Shown piece after piece: positions 1 through 8,626 of a stretch of 64,000 nt of DNA. The stretch is from CAZQQU01 sp964595625 (GTDB lineage: Bacteria > Bacteroidota > Bacteroidia > Flavobacteriales > Flavobacteriaceae). The notes beneath the pieces are model-generated. The model had not been told where the DNA came from. It made no database searches and was given only the letters and a program-made list of their open reading frames with translations. The position numbers and the translations under genes were made by a program. The stretch spans positions 248,001 through 312,000 of the forward strand of contig CAZQQU010000001.1 of assembly GCA_964595625.1 (NCBI GenBank), written 5' to 3'. Position 1 is the first letter of the stretch; each line of letters opens with the position of its first letter.

Positions 1-91
1 TGGTTTTTTCAATCAATTCTTTATTAATTGAAAGAGGTCTTTCAATGCCTCCTTTTATCTCTAAGGCCGACTTATTAATTTTTTTATTCAT
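1..91 (-). CDS. Hypothetical protein, N-terminal fragment cut by the window edge
   Basis: An ATG on the minus strand at 91-89 opens a frame that runs off the left edge after about 30 codons, beginning MNKKINKSALEIKGG. It starts only 6 bp after the stop of the upstream thioesterase, so it is probably the next gene of the same hut-thioesterase run. I do not recognise the N-terminus and see no signal peptide. Too little is visible to assign a function. Confidence 0.5.
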   Translation of the reverse strand, partial: MNKKINKSALEIKGGIERPLSINKELIEKT

Positions 92-97
92 ATCGAC

Positions 98-487
98 TTA
101 CTGGGCAAGACGGTTTTTGACGTATTCAATTTGGGTTTTACCGTGAGGTTTGGGAGTTCCGTTTTCATCTAATGAAACCATAATAATACGATCAATGGTA
201 ATTATAGTTTCGCGAGTCATTTTATTTCGCACCTCGCAAGTGAGTGTCATTGAAGTTGTTCCAAAAGCGACTACATCCAACCCAATTTCAATGACATCCC
301 CTGGTTGAGCAGAACTTTTAAAATTGATTTCACTAATAAATTTTGTAACTACTTTGGGGTTTTCCAATTGTATAATAGCATATAAAGCCGCTTCTTCATC
401 AATCCATTCTAATAGACGACCACCAAATAACGTCTGATTGGGATTCAGATCTTGCGGTTTAACCCATTTTCGAGTGTGAAATCGCAT
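98..487 (-). CDS. Acyl-CoA thioesterase, hotdog fold (YciA/ACOT type)
   Basis: A 129-residue cytoplasmic protein expected to hydrolyse acyl-CoA to free acid and CoA. The segment NPNQTLFGGRLLEWIDEEAAL (about residues 16-36) matches the hotdog-helix region of the BFIT/BACH and YciA families, where N-x-x-G-x-x-F-GG-x-L-(L/M)-x-W-(I/M)-D-E is diagnostic. The central helix is followed by strands such as KSSAQPGDVIEIGLDVVAFGTTSM. The length is normal for a single hotdog domain. It sits 3 bp downstream of hutG on the same strand, so it is probably co-transcribed with the histidine genes, although a direct role in that pathway is not established. The true acyl substrate cannot be read from the sequence. 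Confidence 0.85.
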   Translation of the reverse strand: MRFHTRKWVKPQDLNPNQTLFGGRLLEWIDEEAALYAIIQLENPKVVTKFISEINFKSSAQPGDVIEIGLDVVAFGTTSMTLTCEVRNKMTRETIITIDRIIMVSLDENGTPKPHGKTQIEYVKNRLAQ

Positions 488-490
488 AGT

Positions 491-1495
491 TTAAGCTTGT
501 AAATCGGTTAGTAAATAGCTGATTAATTTTCCTACCACAACTTCCTCGGTTGTTCCCGGTTTGGGAGCCGCTTCACAAATATGAATATACTTTAGATTTT
601 TGTTTTTTGCAAAATAAGAAAAGAACTGTCGCAATTCACTACTTGTAAAACCGGAAGGAGATAGCGCGCTAGCAGGCATCAACTGAACCGCGTCCATATC
701 TATTTCTAGACCAAAATCTTCATGAGTCACAAAGTTTTCTGCCTGTTGTAAAGCCGATTCAAATGCCATCTTGCCTGTGAGTTTTATATCTTCAAAAAAA
801 GTATAGGAAACATTGTTTTTGTGGCGTTCCATTTCTTGAAATACAGCATGTGAGGTATAATTTTTATGCAAACCAAATACGAAATACTTGGCCAACAATT
901 TTTGATGAAAAGCATACGAAAAACCATTTCCGCTATGCCGGTGTTCTAAGGCTCTAAAATCGGTGTGTGCATCCAGGTTGATAACATTAATCGGTTTATT
1001 TAAGGCTTTTGAGGTACCTTTAATGGATCCATAACTGTTATTGTGTCCGCCACCAATCAAGATGGGGATTTTATTAGCAGCAACAATTTTCTCTACGAGA
1101 AAAGTGACTTTTTCATCAATAATTTGTACTAATTTTCCTAATAGATCGTAGTAATTCTCGTTGTATTTATCCGCTGTAATGGCCAATTGCATTTCGGCTT
1201 CGCAATCAATCAGCCCTAAAATTAAATAATCCTGCGGGCGCGTATAGTCATTCGCTTGGATGTTGAGTAAACTTTTCAGTACACTGTTCCAAGCTCCTGC
1301 AGTACCAGGTTGGCCGTAGTTAGCACGTACTCCTACATCTTCCGGTATGCCCAATAGCACGTATTTAGCCGACGAATGAGTCAAATCGTCTATGGAAGAG
1401 GCAATGGATACTTTTTCTCCAAATTTAATTTCTCCAGATCGCATTTGGATAAGAGTTTCGAGATACTCTTTTTGATAGGTTTTTAAAATATTCAT
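491..1495 (-). CDS. hutG: Formimidoylglutamase (arginase-family hydrolase)
   Basis: A 334-residue ureohydrolase-fold enzyme predicted to convert N-formimidoyl-glutamate to glutamate plus formamide, the last step of one branch of histidine degradation. Binuclear manganese ligands of the arginase family are visible: GGGHNNSYG (residues 148-156, His151), NLDAHTDF (173-180, Asp175, His177, Asp179) and EIDMDAV (264-270, Asp266, Asp268). The length fits the family. It lies 6 bp downstream of hutI, which argues for HutG rather than arginase or agmatinase. hutH and hutU are not in the window. The ATG start at 1495 is well placed just after the hutI stop. Confidence 0.88.
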   Translation of the reverse strand: MNILKTYQKEYLETLIQMRSGEIKFGEKVSIASSIDDLTHSSAKYVLLGIPEDVGVRANYGQPGTAGAWNSVLKSLLNIQANDYTRPQDYLILGLIDCEAEMQLAITADKYNENYYDLLGKLVQIIDEKVTFLVEKIVAANKIPILIGGGHNNSYGSIKGTSKALNKPINVINLDAHTDFRALEHRHSGNGFSYAFHQKLLAKYFVFGLHKNYTSHAVFQEMERHKNNVSYTFFEDIKLTGKMAFESALQQAENFVTHEDFGLEIDMDAVQLMPASALSPSGFTSSELRQFFSYFAKNKNLKYIHICEAAPKPGTTEEVVVGKLISYLLTDLQA

Positions 1496-1501
1496 AGTAA
1501 A

Positions 1502-2746
1502 CTATATAAATTGTCCTTGGATAACCACCCGGTCAATAAGATTACTTCCAAAGCGATAGGGAATCAAATGATAGGAGGTAATATTTTGTGTTATGATGAA
1601 ATTGGCCCATTTTCCTCGAGTGATAGTACCTACCGAATCTTCCAACTCCATAGCATAGGCTCCATTGATAGTGGCTGCATTTATGGCTTCTTCCGGAGTC
1701 ATTTTCATCTTGATACAGGCCAAAGCTACCACAAAGTTCATATTTCCCGAAGGGGTAGTACCCGGATTAAAATCACTTGCCAAGGCCAAAGCCAAACCTT
1801 GATCGATTAACTGACGTGCCGGGGTATAGGGTATATTAATAAAAAAGGAACAGGAGGGTAGTGCCACCGGTATGGTTTCCGCCTGTTTTAAAATTTCTAT
1901 ATCTTGATCAGTAACTATTTCGAGATGATCCACACTCAAAGCCTGGTGAGCTACAGCGGCTTGTATTCCACCGATAGCTGTAAATTGATTGACATGAATT
2001 TTAGGTTTTAAACCCATTTTAGCTCCAGCTTCCATAATTCTTTCGGTTTCACTGACGGAAAAATAACCCGTTTCACAGAATACATCTATATAATCGGCTA
2101 AATTTTCAGCAGCTACCGCCGGAATCATCTCTTGGATGAGTAACTGGATGTAATCTTCGCGTCTGGCTTTGTATTCTTGAGGAATAGCATGAGCTCCTAA
2201 AAAAGTGGTTTTTATTGCAATTGGATAATTTTCTTTAAGTTTTCGAGCCACTCGCAACATTTTTAACTCCGATTCTAACGTTAACCCATAACCGCTTTTT
2301 ATTTCAATGGCTCCGGTTCCTTGTCGCATGACTTCTTCTAACCGCGTTGCAGATTGTTCATAAAGAAGCGATTCAGGAGTTTGCTGAAGCTTAATAGCTG
2401 AATTTAAAATCCCACCTCCTTTTTGGGCGATTTGTTCGTAGGTTAATCCATTAATCCGATCGACAAATTCTTGTTCCCTACTTCCGGCATACACCAAATG
2501 GGTATGTGAATCACACCAAGTGGGCAGTACTGTTTTTCCGGTAAGGTCTGTGGTAGGTGTTAATTCAGGTAGCTTTTTGGAAGGCAATTCATCCATAGTG
2601 CCAAAATCCTCAATTCGTCCGTTTTTTATAAATAAAAAAGCATTGGAGAGTGTTGAAATTTCTTTCATGGCGCTTCCGGCACGCTTGGGAGTTGGAGACT
2701 CTGCAATTCCCACCAAATCTTTAATATGTATAAATAAATGCGTCAT
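1502..2746 (-). CDS. hutI: Imidazolonepropionase
   Basis: A 414-residue cytoplasmic amidohydrolase that opens 4-imidazolone-5-propanoate to N-formimidoyl-glutamate in histidine catabolism. Visible metal and substrate motifs are DSHTHLVYAG (79-88, His81 and His83 as metal ligands), EIKSGYGL, TTFLGAHAIP, KIHVNQF and the late LASDFNPGT segment with the conserved Asp. The length matches the family (about 405-420). It is the first gene of a tightly packed minus-strand run with hutG and the thioesterase. An imperfect promoter-like TATCTTTA sits about 25 bp upstream on the minus strand. The start is the ATG at 2746-2744. Confidence 0.92.
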   Translation of the reverse strand: MTHLFIHIKDLVGIAESPTPKRAGSAMKEISTLSNAFLFIKNGRIEDFGTMDELPSKKLPELTPTTDLTGKTVLPTWCDSHTHLVYAGSREQEFVDRINGLTYEQIAQKGGGILNSAIKLQQTPESLLYEQSATRLEEVMRQGTGAIEIKSGYGLTLESELKMLRVARKLKENYPIAIKTTFLGAHAIPQEYKARREDYIQLLIQEMIPAVAAENLADYIDVFCETGYFSVSETERIMEAGAKMGLKPKIHVNQFTAIGGIQAAVAHQALSVDHLEIVTDQDIEILKQAETIPVALPSCSFFINIPYTPARQLIDQGLALALASDFNPGTTPSGNMNFVVALACIKMKMTPEEAINAATINGAYAMELEDSVGTITRGKWANFIITQNITSYHLIPYRFGSNLIDRVVIQGQFI

Positions 2747-2850
2747 CCTGTAATCATTCTATTTCTGTAAAGATACTTTATTTTAAGAAAATCTGACTTC
2801 ACTTTTTCTTTAAATGCACTCGTTTTGGGTTAGTTGAATAGAAAAACACT

Positions 2851-2858
2851 TATTTTTG
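2851..2858 (+). promoter_or_regulatory. Bacteroidota -7 promoter element for the CNNM/CBS gene
   Basis: TATTTTTG matches the TAnnTTTG -7 consensus of Bacteroidota and lies 25 bp before the GTG start of the CNNM/CBS gene. A clear -33 element at ideal spacing is not obvious. Confidence 0.5.
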
Positions 2859-2882
2859 CAGTAATAAAAAGTAGTATTATAG

Positions 2883-4166
2883 GTGGAAATTGTCATTATT
2901 ATTTTATTGATTTTACTCAATGGCGTTTTCGCCATGTCTGAGATGTCTTTGGTATCTTCTAAAAAATTTGTTTTAGAAAATGCTTTAAAAAAAGGAAAAC
3001 GAGGGGCTAAAAGCGCTTTGCAACTCATCGAAAACCCCAATAAGTTTTTATCTACCATCCAGATAGGAATTACACTTATCGGAATTCTTTTGGGGGTTTA
3101 TAGTGGTAAAAATCTGACCGATGATGTGGTTCAACTCATCGAGAAAATAGCCTTTTTAAAACCGTATGCCGAAACGTTAGCTACCGCCTCAATAGTTATT
3201 TTGATTACCTATTTCTCGATCGTATTGGGAGAATTGATGCCTAAAAGGTTAGGCATGACTTTTCCAGAAACTATTTCGATGACGGTATCTAAACCCATGC
3301 AGCTTTTGTCGTATATCACTTCTCCATTTGTGTGGTTACTCTCGGTGTCCAACGAATTGTTGTTACGCATTATGGGAATTAAAAACAATCGCCAGATTGT
3401 GTCTGAAGAAGAAATTAAGTCGTTGCTTCGCGAAAGCGCTGAAGACGGTGAAATACAGCATATCGAACAAGATATTGTAGAGCGTGTTTTTGAATTGGGA
3501 GACCGAAAAGTAAATAAACTTTTTACCCACCGCAACGATATCGTCTATATCGATATTGAGGATAGCCGAGAAGAAATACTCAATAAAATTGCAGCCGACA
3601 AGCATTCGGCTTATCCCATTTGCAAAAACAACAATTTGGACCATCTGTTAGGTGTGGTTTTATTGGGTGATTTGTTTACGTTGTATGCCCAACCCCATTT
3701 TAACCTGAAAGAATTTATCAAAGAACCTATTTATGTAAACGAAAACACTTTTTCGTACAAAGTATTAGAATTGTTTAAAATTCACAAAAAACACCATGCC
3801 ATCGTAGTTGATGAATACGGGGTGACCCAAGGTATTATTACGATGGGTGATATTTTAGAAGCCTTAGTGGGCGATTCAAATGAAATTGACCCTGACGAAT
3901 ACACCATAGTACAGCGGGATGAGCAGAGCTGGCTTGTTGACGGGCAATATTCTTTACTAGATTTTGCCAAGTTTTTTAACATCAGCTTGGAAGAAGAGGT
4001 TCTCAATCAGTATTCAACGGTTGCTGGGTTAATCATTTACCTGGAAGACGATGTACCCGAAGTAGGCGAAAAAACAGTATTCGATTCTTACAGTTTGGAG
4101 GTCGTAGATAAAGACGGGCAGCGAATCGATAAAATTTTAGTAAATAAACTTCCTCATGAAGACTGA
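2883..4166 (+). CDS. CNNM/CBS/CorC-HlyC-domain membrane protein (hemolysin-like family)
   Basis: A 427-residue inner-membrane protein of the CNNM-CBS family, implicated in divalent cation (Mg2+/Co2+) transport or homeostasis; the historical name hemolysin is misleading. The order is an N-terminal CNNM domain (about 1-190) opening with a hydrophobic helix and MSEMSLVSSKK, then the EEEIKSLLRESAEDGEI linker, a CBS pair (about 205-335) containing YGVTQGIITMGDILEALVGD, and a C-terminal CorC/HlyC domain (about 345-420). The start is a GTG; the family's usual N-terminus begins exactly there. Its 3' end overlaps the start of bshB1 by 11 bp, suggesting co-transcription. Confidence 0.9.
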   Translation: MEIVIIILLILLNGVFAMSEMSLVSSKKFVLENALKKGKRGAKSALQLIENPNKFLSTIQIGITLIGILLGVYSGKNLTDDVVQLIEKIAFLKPYAETLATASIVILITYFSIVLGELMPKRLGMTFPETISMTVSKPMQLLSYITSPFVWLLSVSNELLLRIMGIKNNRQIVSEEEIKSLLRESAEDGEIQHIEQDIVERVFELGDRKVNKLFTHRNDIVYIDIEDSREEILNKIAADKHSAYPICKNNNLDHLLGVVLLGDLFTLYAQPHFNLKEFIKEPIYVNENTFSYKVLELFKIHKKHHAIVVDEYGVTQGIITMGDILEALVGDSNEIDPDEYTIVQRDEQSWLVDGQYSLLDFAKFFNISLEEEVLNQYSTVAGLIIYLEDDVPEVGEKTVFDSYSLEVVDKDGQRIDKILVNKLPHED

Positions 4167-4881
4167 AAAAATAGACCTATTAGCCATTGGAGCCCATCCC
4201 GATGATGTAGAATTAGGTTGTGGCGCTACCTTAGCTAAAGAAGTTGCGCATGGCAAAACAATTGGTATTTTAGATTTAACCCGCGGTGAATTAGGGACTC
4301 GGGGTAGTAAAGAAATACGGGACCAAGAAGCTCTCAAGGCAGCTCAAGTGTTGCAAGCACAATTTCGTATCAATCTCAATTTACCCGATGGTTTTTTTGT
4401 AAACGATGCTGAGGCACAACGCCAAGTTATACGGGTAATTCGTAAATATCAGCCCGAGATTATATTGTGCAATCCCTTGGACGACCGCCATCCCGATCAC
4501 GGCAAGGCCGGAAAATTAGTCTTAGATGCTTGCTTTTTAAGTGGTTTGCGCCGAGTAGAAACTTACGAAAACGAACAATTACAAACACCCTGGCGACCTC
4601 GCTTGGTGTATCACTACATCCAGTGGAAACACATAGAACCAGACATAGTAGTGGATGTCAGTGAGTATTTAGACAAAAAGTTAGAAGCTGTCTTTTCCTT
4701 TGAAAGTCAATTTGGTTTTGATGGGAGTAAAGATCCCGATACGGTTTTAACTACTCAAAATTTTATTGATAGTATACAATATCGAGCTCAAGAATTAGGT
4801 CGATTAACCGGAGTTACCTATGGAGAAGGGTTTACCGTGGAACGCTATCCGTTAGTTAACTCGCTTTTTGATATAAAATAA
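4156..4881 (+). CDS. bshB1: Bacillithiol biosynthesis deacetylase BshB1
   Basis: A 241-residue LmbE/PIG-L-fold zinc deacetylase predicted to deacetylate GlcNAc-malate, the second step of bacillithiol synthesis. The zinc-binding and catalytic motif AHPDD is at 13-17, and RHPDHGKAG begins at 111 with the second histidine-rich zinc motif. TRGELGTRG (52-60) is typical of BshB1. The C-terminal SQFGF and EGFTVERYPLV segments also fit BshB1 rather than general LmbE proteins. The gene overlaps the upstream CNNM/CBS gene by 11 bp. Bacillithiol is known in several Flavobacteriia, so the assignment is consistent with the host. Confidence 0.9.
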   Translation: MKTEKIDLLAIGAHPDDVELGCGATLAKEVAHGKTIGILDLTRGELGTRGSKEIRDQEALKAAQVLQAQFRINLNLPDGFFVNDAEAQRQVIRVIRKYQPEIILCNPLDDRHPDHGKAGKLVLDACFLSGLRRVETYENEQLQTPWRPRLVYHYIQWKHIEPDIVVDVSEYLDKKLEAVFSFESQFGFDGSKDPDTVLTTQNFIDSIQYRAQELGRLTGVTYGEGFTVERYPLVNSLFDIK

Positions 4882-4964
4882 TTGGGTTTTTATTTTGAAA
4901 ATGCCAATGATTTAGATTAAATTTGCACGCTCATTTACCCCGATATATCGAGGAAATGTAAATG

Positions 4965-5038
<74 letters not shown>

Positions 5039-5042
5039 CCGA

Positions 5043-5072
5043 AGCCCTGAAATGATTTCAGGGCTTTTTTTG
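5043..5072 (+). terminator. Rho-independent terminator after tRNA-His
   Basis: A perfect 10-bp stem AGCCCTGAAA/TTTCAGGGCT with a TGA loop (5043-5065) is followed by seven T residues. It lies 5 bp after the tRNA. Confidence 0.9.
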
Positions 5073-5166
5073 TTTTTAATTTTACTAGAAATTTCCATAG
5101 GGGAGGAGCAAATTCTATAAAGTGGAGATATTTTTTTACGGCTTCTACATTTCGTAGTGAAATAGT

Positions 5167-5174
5167 TATATTTG
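5167..5174 (+). promoter_or_regulatory. Bacteroidota -7 element for rpe
   Basis: TATATTTG, an exact TAnnTTTG match, lies 14 bp before the rpe ATG, implying a very short leader. Confidence 0.55.
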
Positions 5175-5188
5175 CCAAAAAAATAATT

Positions 5189-5848
5189 ATGTCAGTCCTC
5201 ATCGCTCCATCTATTTTAGCTGCTGATTTTGCCAATCTTCAACGCGATATCGAAATGGTTAATCAAAGTGAAGCCCATTGGTTTCATTTGGATGTGATGG
5301 ATGGGGTATTTGTGCCCAATATATCTTTTGGTATGCCGGTGATTGAATCCATGGTAGCTCATACCCAAAAGCCTTTGGACATCCATTTGATGATTGTAGA
5401 TCCCGACCGGTATATACCTACTTTTATTTCGTTGGGCGCGTCCGTTCTGACGGTACATTATGAAGCTTGTACACATTTGCACCGGAGTATACAAACAATC
5501 AAAGCAGCCGGTGTCCAAGCCGGGGTGGCCATTAATCCTCATACTTCGATTGATTTATTAGAAGACACCCTACAAGACATAGACTTAGTATGCTTGATGA
5601 GTGTTAATCCCGGATTTGGTGGACAATCTTTTATAGAAAATACCTATTCCAAAGTAGCTCGATTAAAGGATTTAATCCTCAAAAAAAATGCTTCTACCCG
5701 TATCGAAATCGATGGAGGTGTTTCTGATAAAAATGCTACTGCTTTAGTACAAGCCGGTGCGGATGTACTAGTGGCCGGAAATTTTGTTTTCCGTTCCGAG
5801 CAGCCGCTGCAAACAATCAGCAAATTAAACCAACTAGTAAATCCATAA
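5189..5848 (+). CDS. rpe: Ribulose-phosphate 3-epimerase
   Basis: A 219-residue cytoplasmic TIM-barrel enzyme that interconverts ribulose 5-phosphate and xylulose 5-phosphate in the pentose phosphate pathway. Conserved motifs include APSILAADFANL (6-17), HLDVMDGVFVPNISFG (33-48, catalytic Asp35 and metal-binding His33), HLMI with metal His, VNPGFGGQSF, and the phosphate-binding end EIDGGVSDKN and AGADVLVAGNFVF. The length is normal. It is monocistronic here, flanked by the tRNA-His terminator and its own terminator. Confidence 0.95.
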   Translation: MSVLIAPSILAADFANLQRDIEMVNQSEAHWFHLDVMDGVFVPNISFGMPVIESMVAHTQKPLDIHLMIVDPDRYIPTFISLGASVLTVHYEACTHLHRSIQTIKAAGVQAGVAINPHTSIDLLEDTLQDIDLVCLMSVNPGFGGQSFIENTYSKVARLKDLILKKNASTRIEIDGGVSDKNATALVQAGADVLVAGNFVFRSEQPLQTISKLNQLVNP

Positions 5849-5851
5849 AAA

Positions 5852-5877
5852 AAATCCGGTGTTCACCGGATTTTTTA
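5852..5877. terminator. Bidirectional terminator between rpe and a small minus-strand gene
   Basis: The stem AAATCCGGTG/CACCGGATTT with a TT loop (5852-5873) is flanked by A-runs on the left and T-runs on the right. It can therefore end both rpe (+) and the small gene at 5897-6016 (-). Confidence 0.85.
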
Positions 5878-5896
5878 GCTAATTCAAAGGAGTTTT

Positions 5897-6016
5897 TTAG
5901 AAAGCGTAATTTCTACGATCTTGCCACATTATCCGTCGGTTAATGAGGTGAAAGCTAAGACTTCTTCGGTCTCCATTTGTAGAAATCGATAATCTGCGGT
6001 TTGTTTTGAATTTCAT
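5897..6016 (-). CDS. Small basic hypothetical protein (39 aa)
   Basis: An ATG at 6016-6014 opens a 39-codon frame ending in TAA at 5899-5897, with the product MKFKTNRRLSISTNGDRRSL and so on to WQDRRNYAF. It is rich in Arg and Ser, with no membrane segment. A bidirectional terminator lies 20 bp past its stop, which supports a transcript in this direction. I recognise no family. The remaining DNA up to 6178 shows no other structure. It could be chance, but the terminator and the absence of another gene in 430 bp favour a real gene or leader peptide. Confidence 0.45.
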   Translation of the reverse strand: MKFKTNRRLSISTNGDRRSLSFHLINRRIMWQDRRNYAF

Positions 6017-6177
6017 AACTGTTCGTTTTTAATTGATTGAATGATTGATTGTACCCATAGGACGATAAAGAAGAACGAATGTTACGGTTAGTTTTCCCAA
6101 AAGGATGGGTTTAACCAAATTTTAACAGAGATTTTTATAAAAAAGTCACTTTCTGACATTTTCTATGTAAATTTTAA

Positions 6178-6185
6178 TATATTTG
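6178..6185 (+). promoter_or_regulatory. Bacteroidota -7 element for the CI-like regulator
   Basis: TATATTTG matches TAnnTTTG and lies about 100 bp before the start of the regulator at 6283, leaving a longish untranslated leader. No exact TTTG -33 box is seen. Confidence 0.4.
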
Positions 6186-6282
6186 TATTTCAATCCTCTC
6201 TCTAAGTTTAAATTACCAAAAACTTTATTAATCACTACGATACTGTCCGCAACGGCAGTCGCGTCATTTAATATTTTGTTTT

Positions 6283-6864
6283 ATGTTTAAACGTGAGGGT
6301 TCATATATGCTACACAATGAAGTCAAGATTATTGAAAACTTAAAAGAGGAATTGGGTTTAAAAAAAGACAAAGAGTTATGTGAACTCTTTGGCATTAAAC
6401 AAAATACTCTATCGACTTGGAAAAAAAGAAATACATTGGATTATAAAAAAATAATCCAACTGTGTTTTGAAAAAAAAATAGATTTAGAAACTATATTCTA
6501 TCGTAAGAAACCCGTACAAGTTCCCATCAATAAAGCTTCTTTTTTTGGTGAAATTGTTAAACTTCGTAAAATTCGACTAAAGGGATCTAATAGAAATATC
6601 ACGGTGTTTAAAAGCTTTGTCAATGGTAGTGAACATGACCGAGTAGTTTTGACCCAACGGTTAGTTTGGAATAAAATGAAAAGCGGTTCAGAATACATTA
6701 TTATTATAAAGAAACCTGAACCGCAAATTTACAAATGCTATTTTACGGATTATAATAAAGACGGTACCATTGAAGTAATCCTTAATACCGGTGAAAAATT
6801 TAACTTTCGCCGTACGGATGTGGAATCTGTATGGACTATTTTAGACGAAATCCTCATGAATTAA
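6283..6864 (+). CDS. HTH protein with phage CI-repressor-type N-terminus
   Basis: A 193-residue predicted DNA-binding protein. Residues 9-75 (LHNEVKIIENLKEELGLKKD, then ELCELFGIKQNTLSTWKKRN) resemble the bacteriophage CI repressor HTH family, in which the recognition helix reads xxTLSTWxxRN. The remainder (about 80-190) is strand-rich and polar (RGDIV-like segments are absent), so it is not an obvious LexA/CI peptidase domain. The start may be the ATG at 6283 or the ATG at 6307. The gene stands alone, converging on the M28 peptidase and sharing a TTAA that gives both stop codons. No phage genes are nearby, so a chromosomal regulatory role is more likely than a prophage repressor. Confidence 0.65.
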   Translation: MFKREGSYMLHNEVKIIENLKEELGLKKDKELCELFGIKQNTLSTWKKRNTLDYKKIIQLCFEKKIDLETIFYRKKPVQVPINKASFFGEIVKLRKIRLKGSNRNITVFKSFVNGSEHDRVVLTQRLVWNKMKSGSEYIIIIKKPEPQIYKCYFTDYNKDGTIEVILNTGEKFNFRRTDVESVWTILDEILMN

Positions 6865-8420
6865 TCCAAGCCACCTTTTCTATTAGGTTTTCTTGGTTCG
6901 GGCCATTCCATAGGACTTCCAGTTCGATTGTTAATGGGTAGAACACTTCTCTCTCGAGATGTTTTCTCCTCGTCTTCACTTGCCAAATAGGTAAGTATTG
7001 CAATTAATGCTACATTGTTCTTGACATCATCAAAAACGATTTTGTCATAGGTATCCAGGTTGGTGTGCCAAGTATAATTCCAGTACGACCAATTAAGCGA
7101 AGAAAGCATAAATGCAGGTGCACCATAGGCCACGAAAGAGGAATGATCGGATCCACCGCCTGAAGGAGTACCTGGGAAGGTAGTTTTAATTTCGGATTTA
7201 TATTTTTGAGGCACGTCTTGGAGCCACCGATTCCAAAAGGCATAACTGTGTAAAAATCCTTGGCCGTTGATGTTATGTACCCGGCCGGTTCCGTTATCCT
7301 GATTAAATACCACATGTACATTTTGAACTATCTCGGGGTGATCTTCAACAAAAGCTCGGGAACCATTAAGTCCCTGTTCTTCGCCACCCCATAAGCCTAC
7401 AATAATAGTTCGCTTAGGATTGGGGTAGTATTTCTTCAGTATTCGAACCACTTCCATCATAGTTATTACTCCGGTAGCATTATCGGTGGCCCCACCGCTT
7501 CCGTCCCAAGAGTCAAAATGTGCGGACAAGATAATATATTCATCGGCCTTTTCATTTCCAGGTATCGTGGCTATGGTATTAAAAGCAGGTACCTCACCCA
7601 AGTCTTTGGATTCTGCTTGGAGTCTGATAACTGGTTTTTTTCCATTTTGCGCTAAGCGATAAACCAACCCATAATCTTCTAATTGTAAATCGATGGTAGG
7701 AATATTTTTAGCTCTGGCACCAAATATTTTATTGGCTCCAAACCCTTTAGACCAATACGATTGTATGATTCCTACAGCACCGGCAGCTTCTAACGCTTGA
7801 TCAATAGTACGGGAGTTATAGCCGGTTTTGCGCATCATATCATTCCATTTTTTGGTATGGGCTTCTTCGTCTTCTTTAAACTTTTTAAAAGATTCTTCGG
7901 TAGCAAATTCTTTCCAATTGTATTCCGGTCTACCCGAAAATTGCGGCATCGATACCATCACCAGTTTTCCTTTAACAGTGGGCAACCACCGCGCAAATTG
8001 GAGTGAATCTTGTATGTTTTCGGGTAGGGTAATTACTTCAGCAGTAATTCCTTTTTTGGGAGTAGGAGCACTCCATGCTAATTGCATACCTGAAAGTGTT
8101 CGAACCCGTGGCTCGATTAAATCGATATGCGTAATACCTCTTTCCCATCCTCGCCAGGTGCCGTAATTTTGTTTTTCGGCAGTGACTCCCCACGAAGCAA
8201 ACTTATCAATAGCCCACTGGGCAGCTTGATCCATACCGGGTGAACCCACCAATCGCGGACCTACCCAATCGACCAATTCAAAAGCTAACTGTTCCAACTG
8301 GGAATGTTCTTCAACTTCATTAGTTATTTGCTCAATAAGCGCTTGATTGATTTGCGCATAAATGCTTTGTTGTATAAAAACAAAAAGTAATACAAGTGTA
8401 CAAAGTTTTTTCATAGTCAT
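6861..8420 (-). CDS. Secreted M28-family zinc aminopeptidase
   Basis: A 519-residue exported metallopeptidase expected to remove N-terminal residues from peptides. A signal peptide spans about 1-22 (hydrophobic core LCTLVLLFVFI, cleavage near YAQ). A PA-type insert probably occupies about 130-260. The co-catalytic zinc site of M28 is visible: SAHFDSWDGSGGATDN (299-314, His301, Asp303, Asp313), WGGEEQG (344-350, Glu347/Glu348), NQDNGTG (Asp375) and GGSDHSSF (His426). The start is the ATG at 8420 or, equally plausibly, the ATG at 8414 (MKKLCTL). It ends convergently with the CI-like gene with a 4-bp overlap. Confidence 0.9.
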   Translation of the reverse strand: MTMKKLCTLVLLFVFIQQSIYAQINQALIEQITNEVEEHSQLEQLAFELVDWVGPRLVGSPGMDQAAQWAIDKFASWGVTAEKQNYGTWRGWERGITHIDLIEPRVRTLSGMQLAWSAPTPKKGITAEVITLPENIQDSLQFARWLPTVKGKLVMVSMPQFSGRPEYNWKEFATEESFKKFKEDEEAHTKKWNDMMRKTGYNSRTIDQALEAAGAVGIIQSYWSKGFGANKIFGARAKNIPTIDLQLEDYGLVYRLAQNGKKPVIRLQAESKDLGEVPAFNTIATIPGNEKADEYIILSAHFDSWDGSGGATDNATGVITMMEVVRILKKYYPNPKRTIIVGLWGGEEQGLNGSRAFVEDHPEIVQNVHVVFNQDNGTGRVHNINGQGFLHSYAFWNRWLQDVPQKYKSEIKTTFPGTPSGGGSDHSSFVAYGAPAFMLSSLNWSYWNYTWHTNLDTYDKIVFDDVKNNVALIAILTYLASEDEEKTSRERSVLPINNRTGSPMEWPEPRKPNRKGGLD

Positions 8421-8593
8421 TTTTTAATTGTTAGTTGTCAGCTATTTACACAAAAAGATTGGATTATCATTCAATAAAAAAAGTCTTTACAAATAGGTTT
8501 TGACGGCCTAAGATAAAATTTATTTTGAAATATCTAGTTTTGATAATAATGATAGTTTATTTTCATTTAAATAAGTACCTTTAATACAAATAC

Positions 8594-8611
8594 ACAACAA
8601 ACCTTTGTTGT
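8594..8611. promoter_or_regulatory. 18-bp palindrome upstream of the CBS gene
   Basis: ACAACAAA-CC-TTTGTTGT is a perfect 8-bp inverted repeat centred about 24 bp before the CBS-protein start. It could be an operator or a small leader hairpin. No T-run follows, so it is not a typical terminator. Confidence 0.4.
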
Positions 8612-8626
8612 ATAAATTAAAAGGTT

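Noticed and set aside
6283..6864. Prophage marked by a CI-like repressor
   Set aside because: No integrase, structural or lysis genes lie nearby; neighbours are ordinary chromosomal genes.
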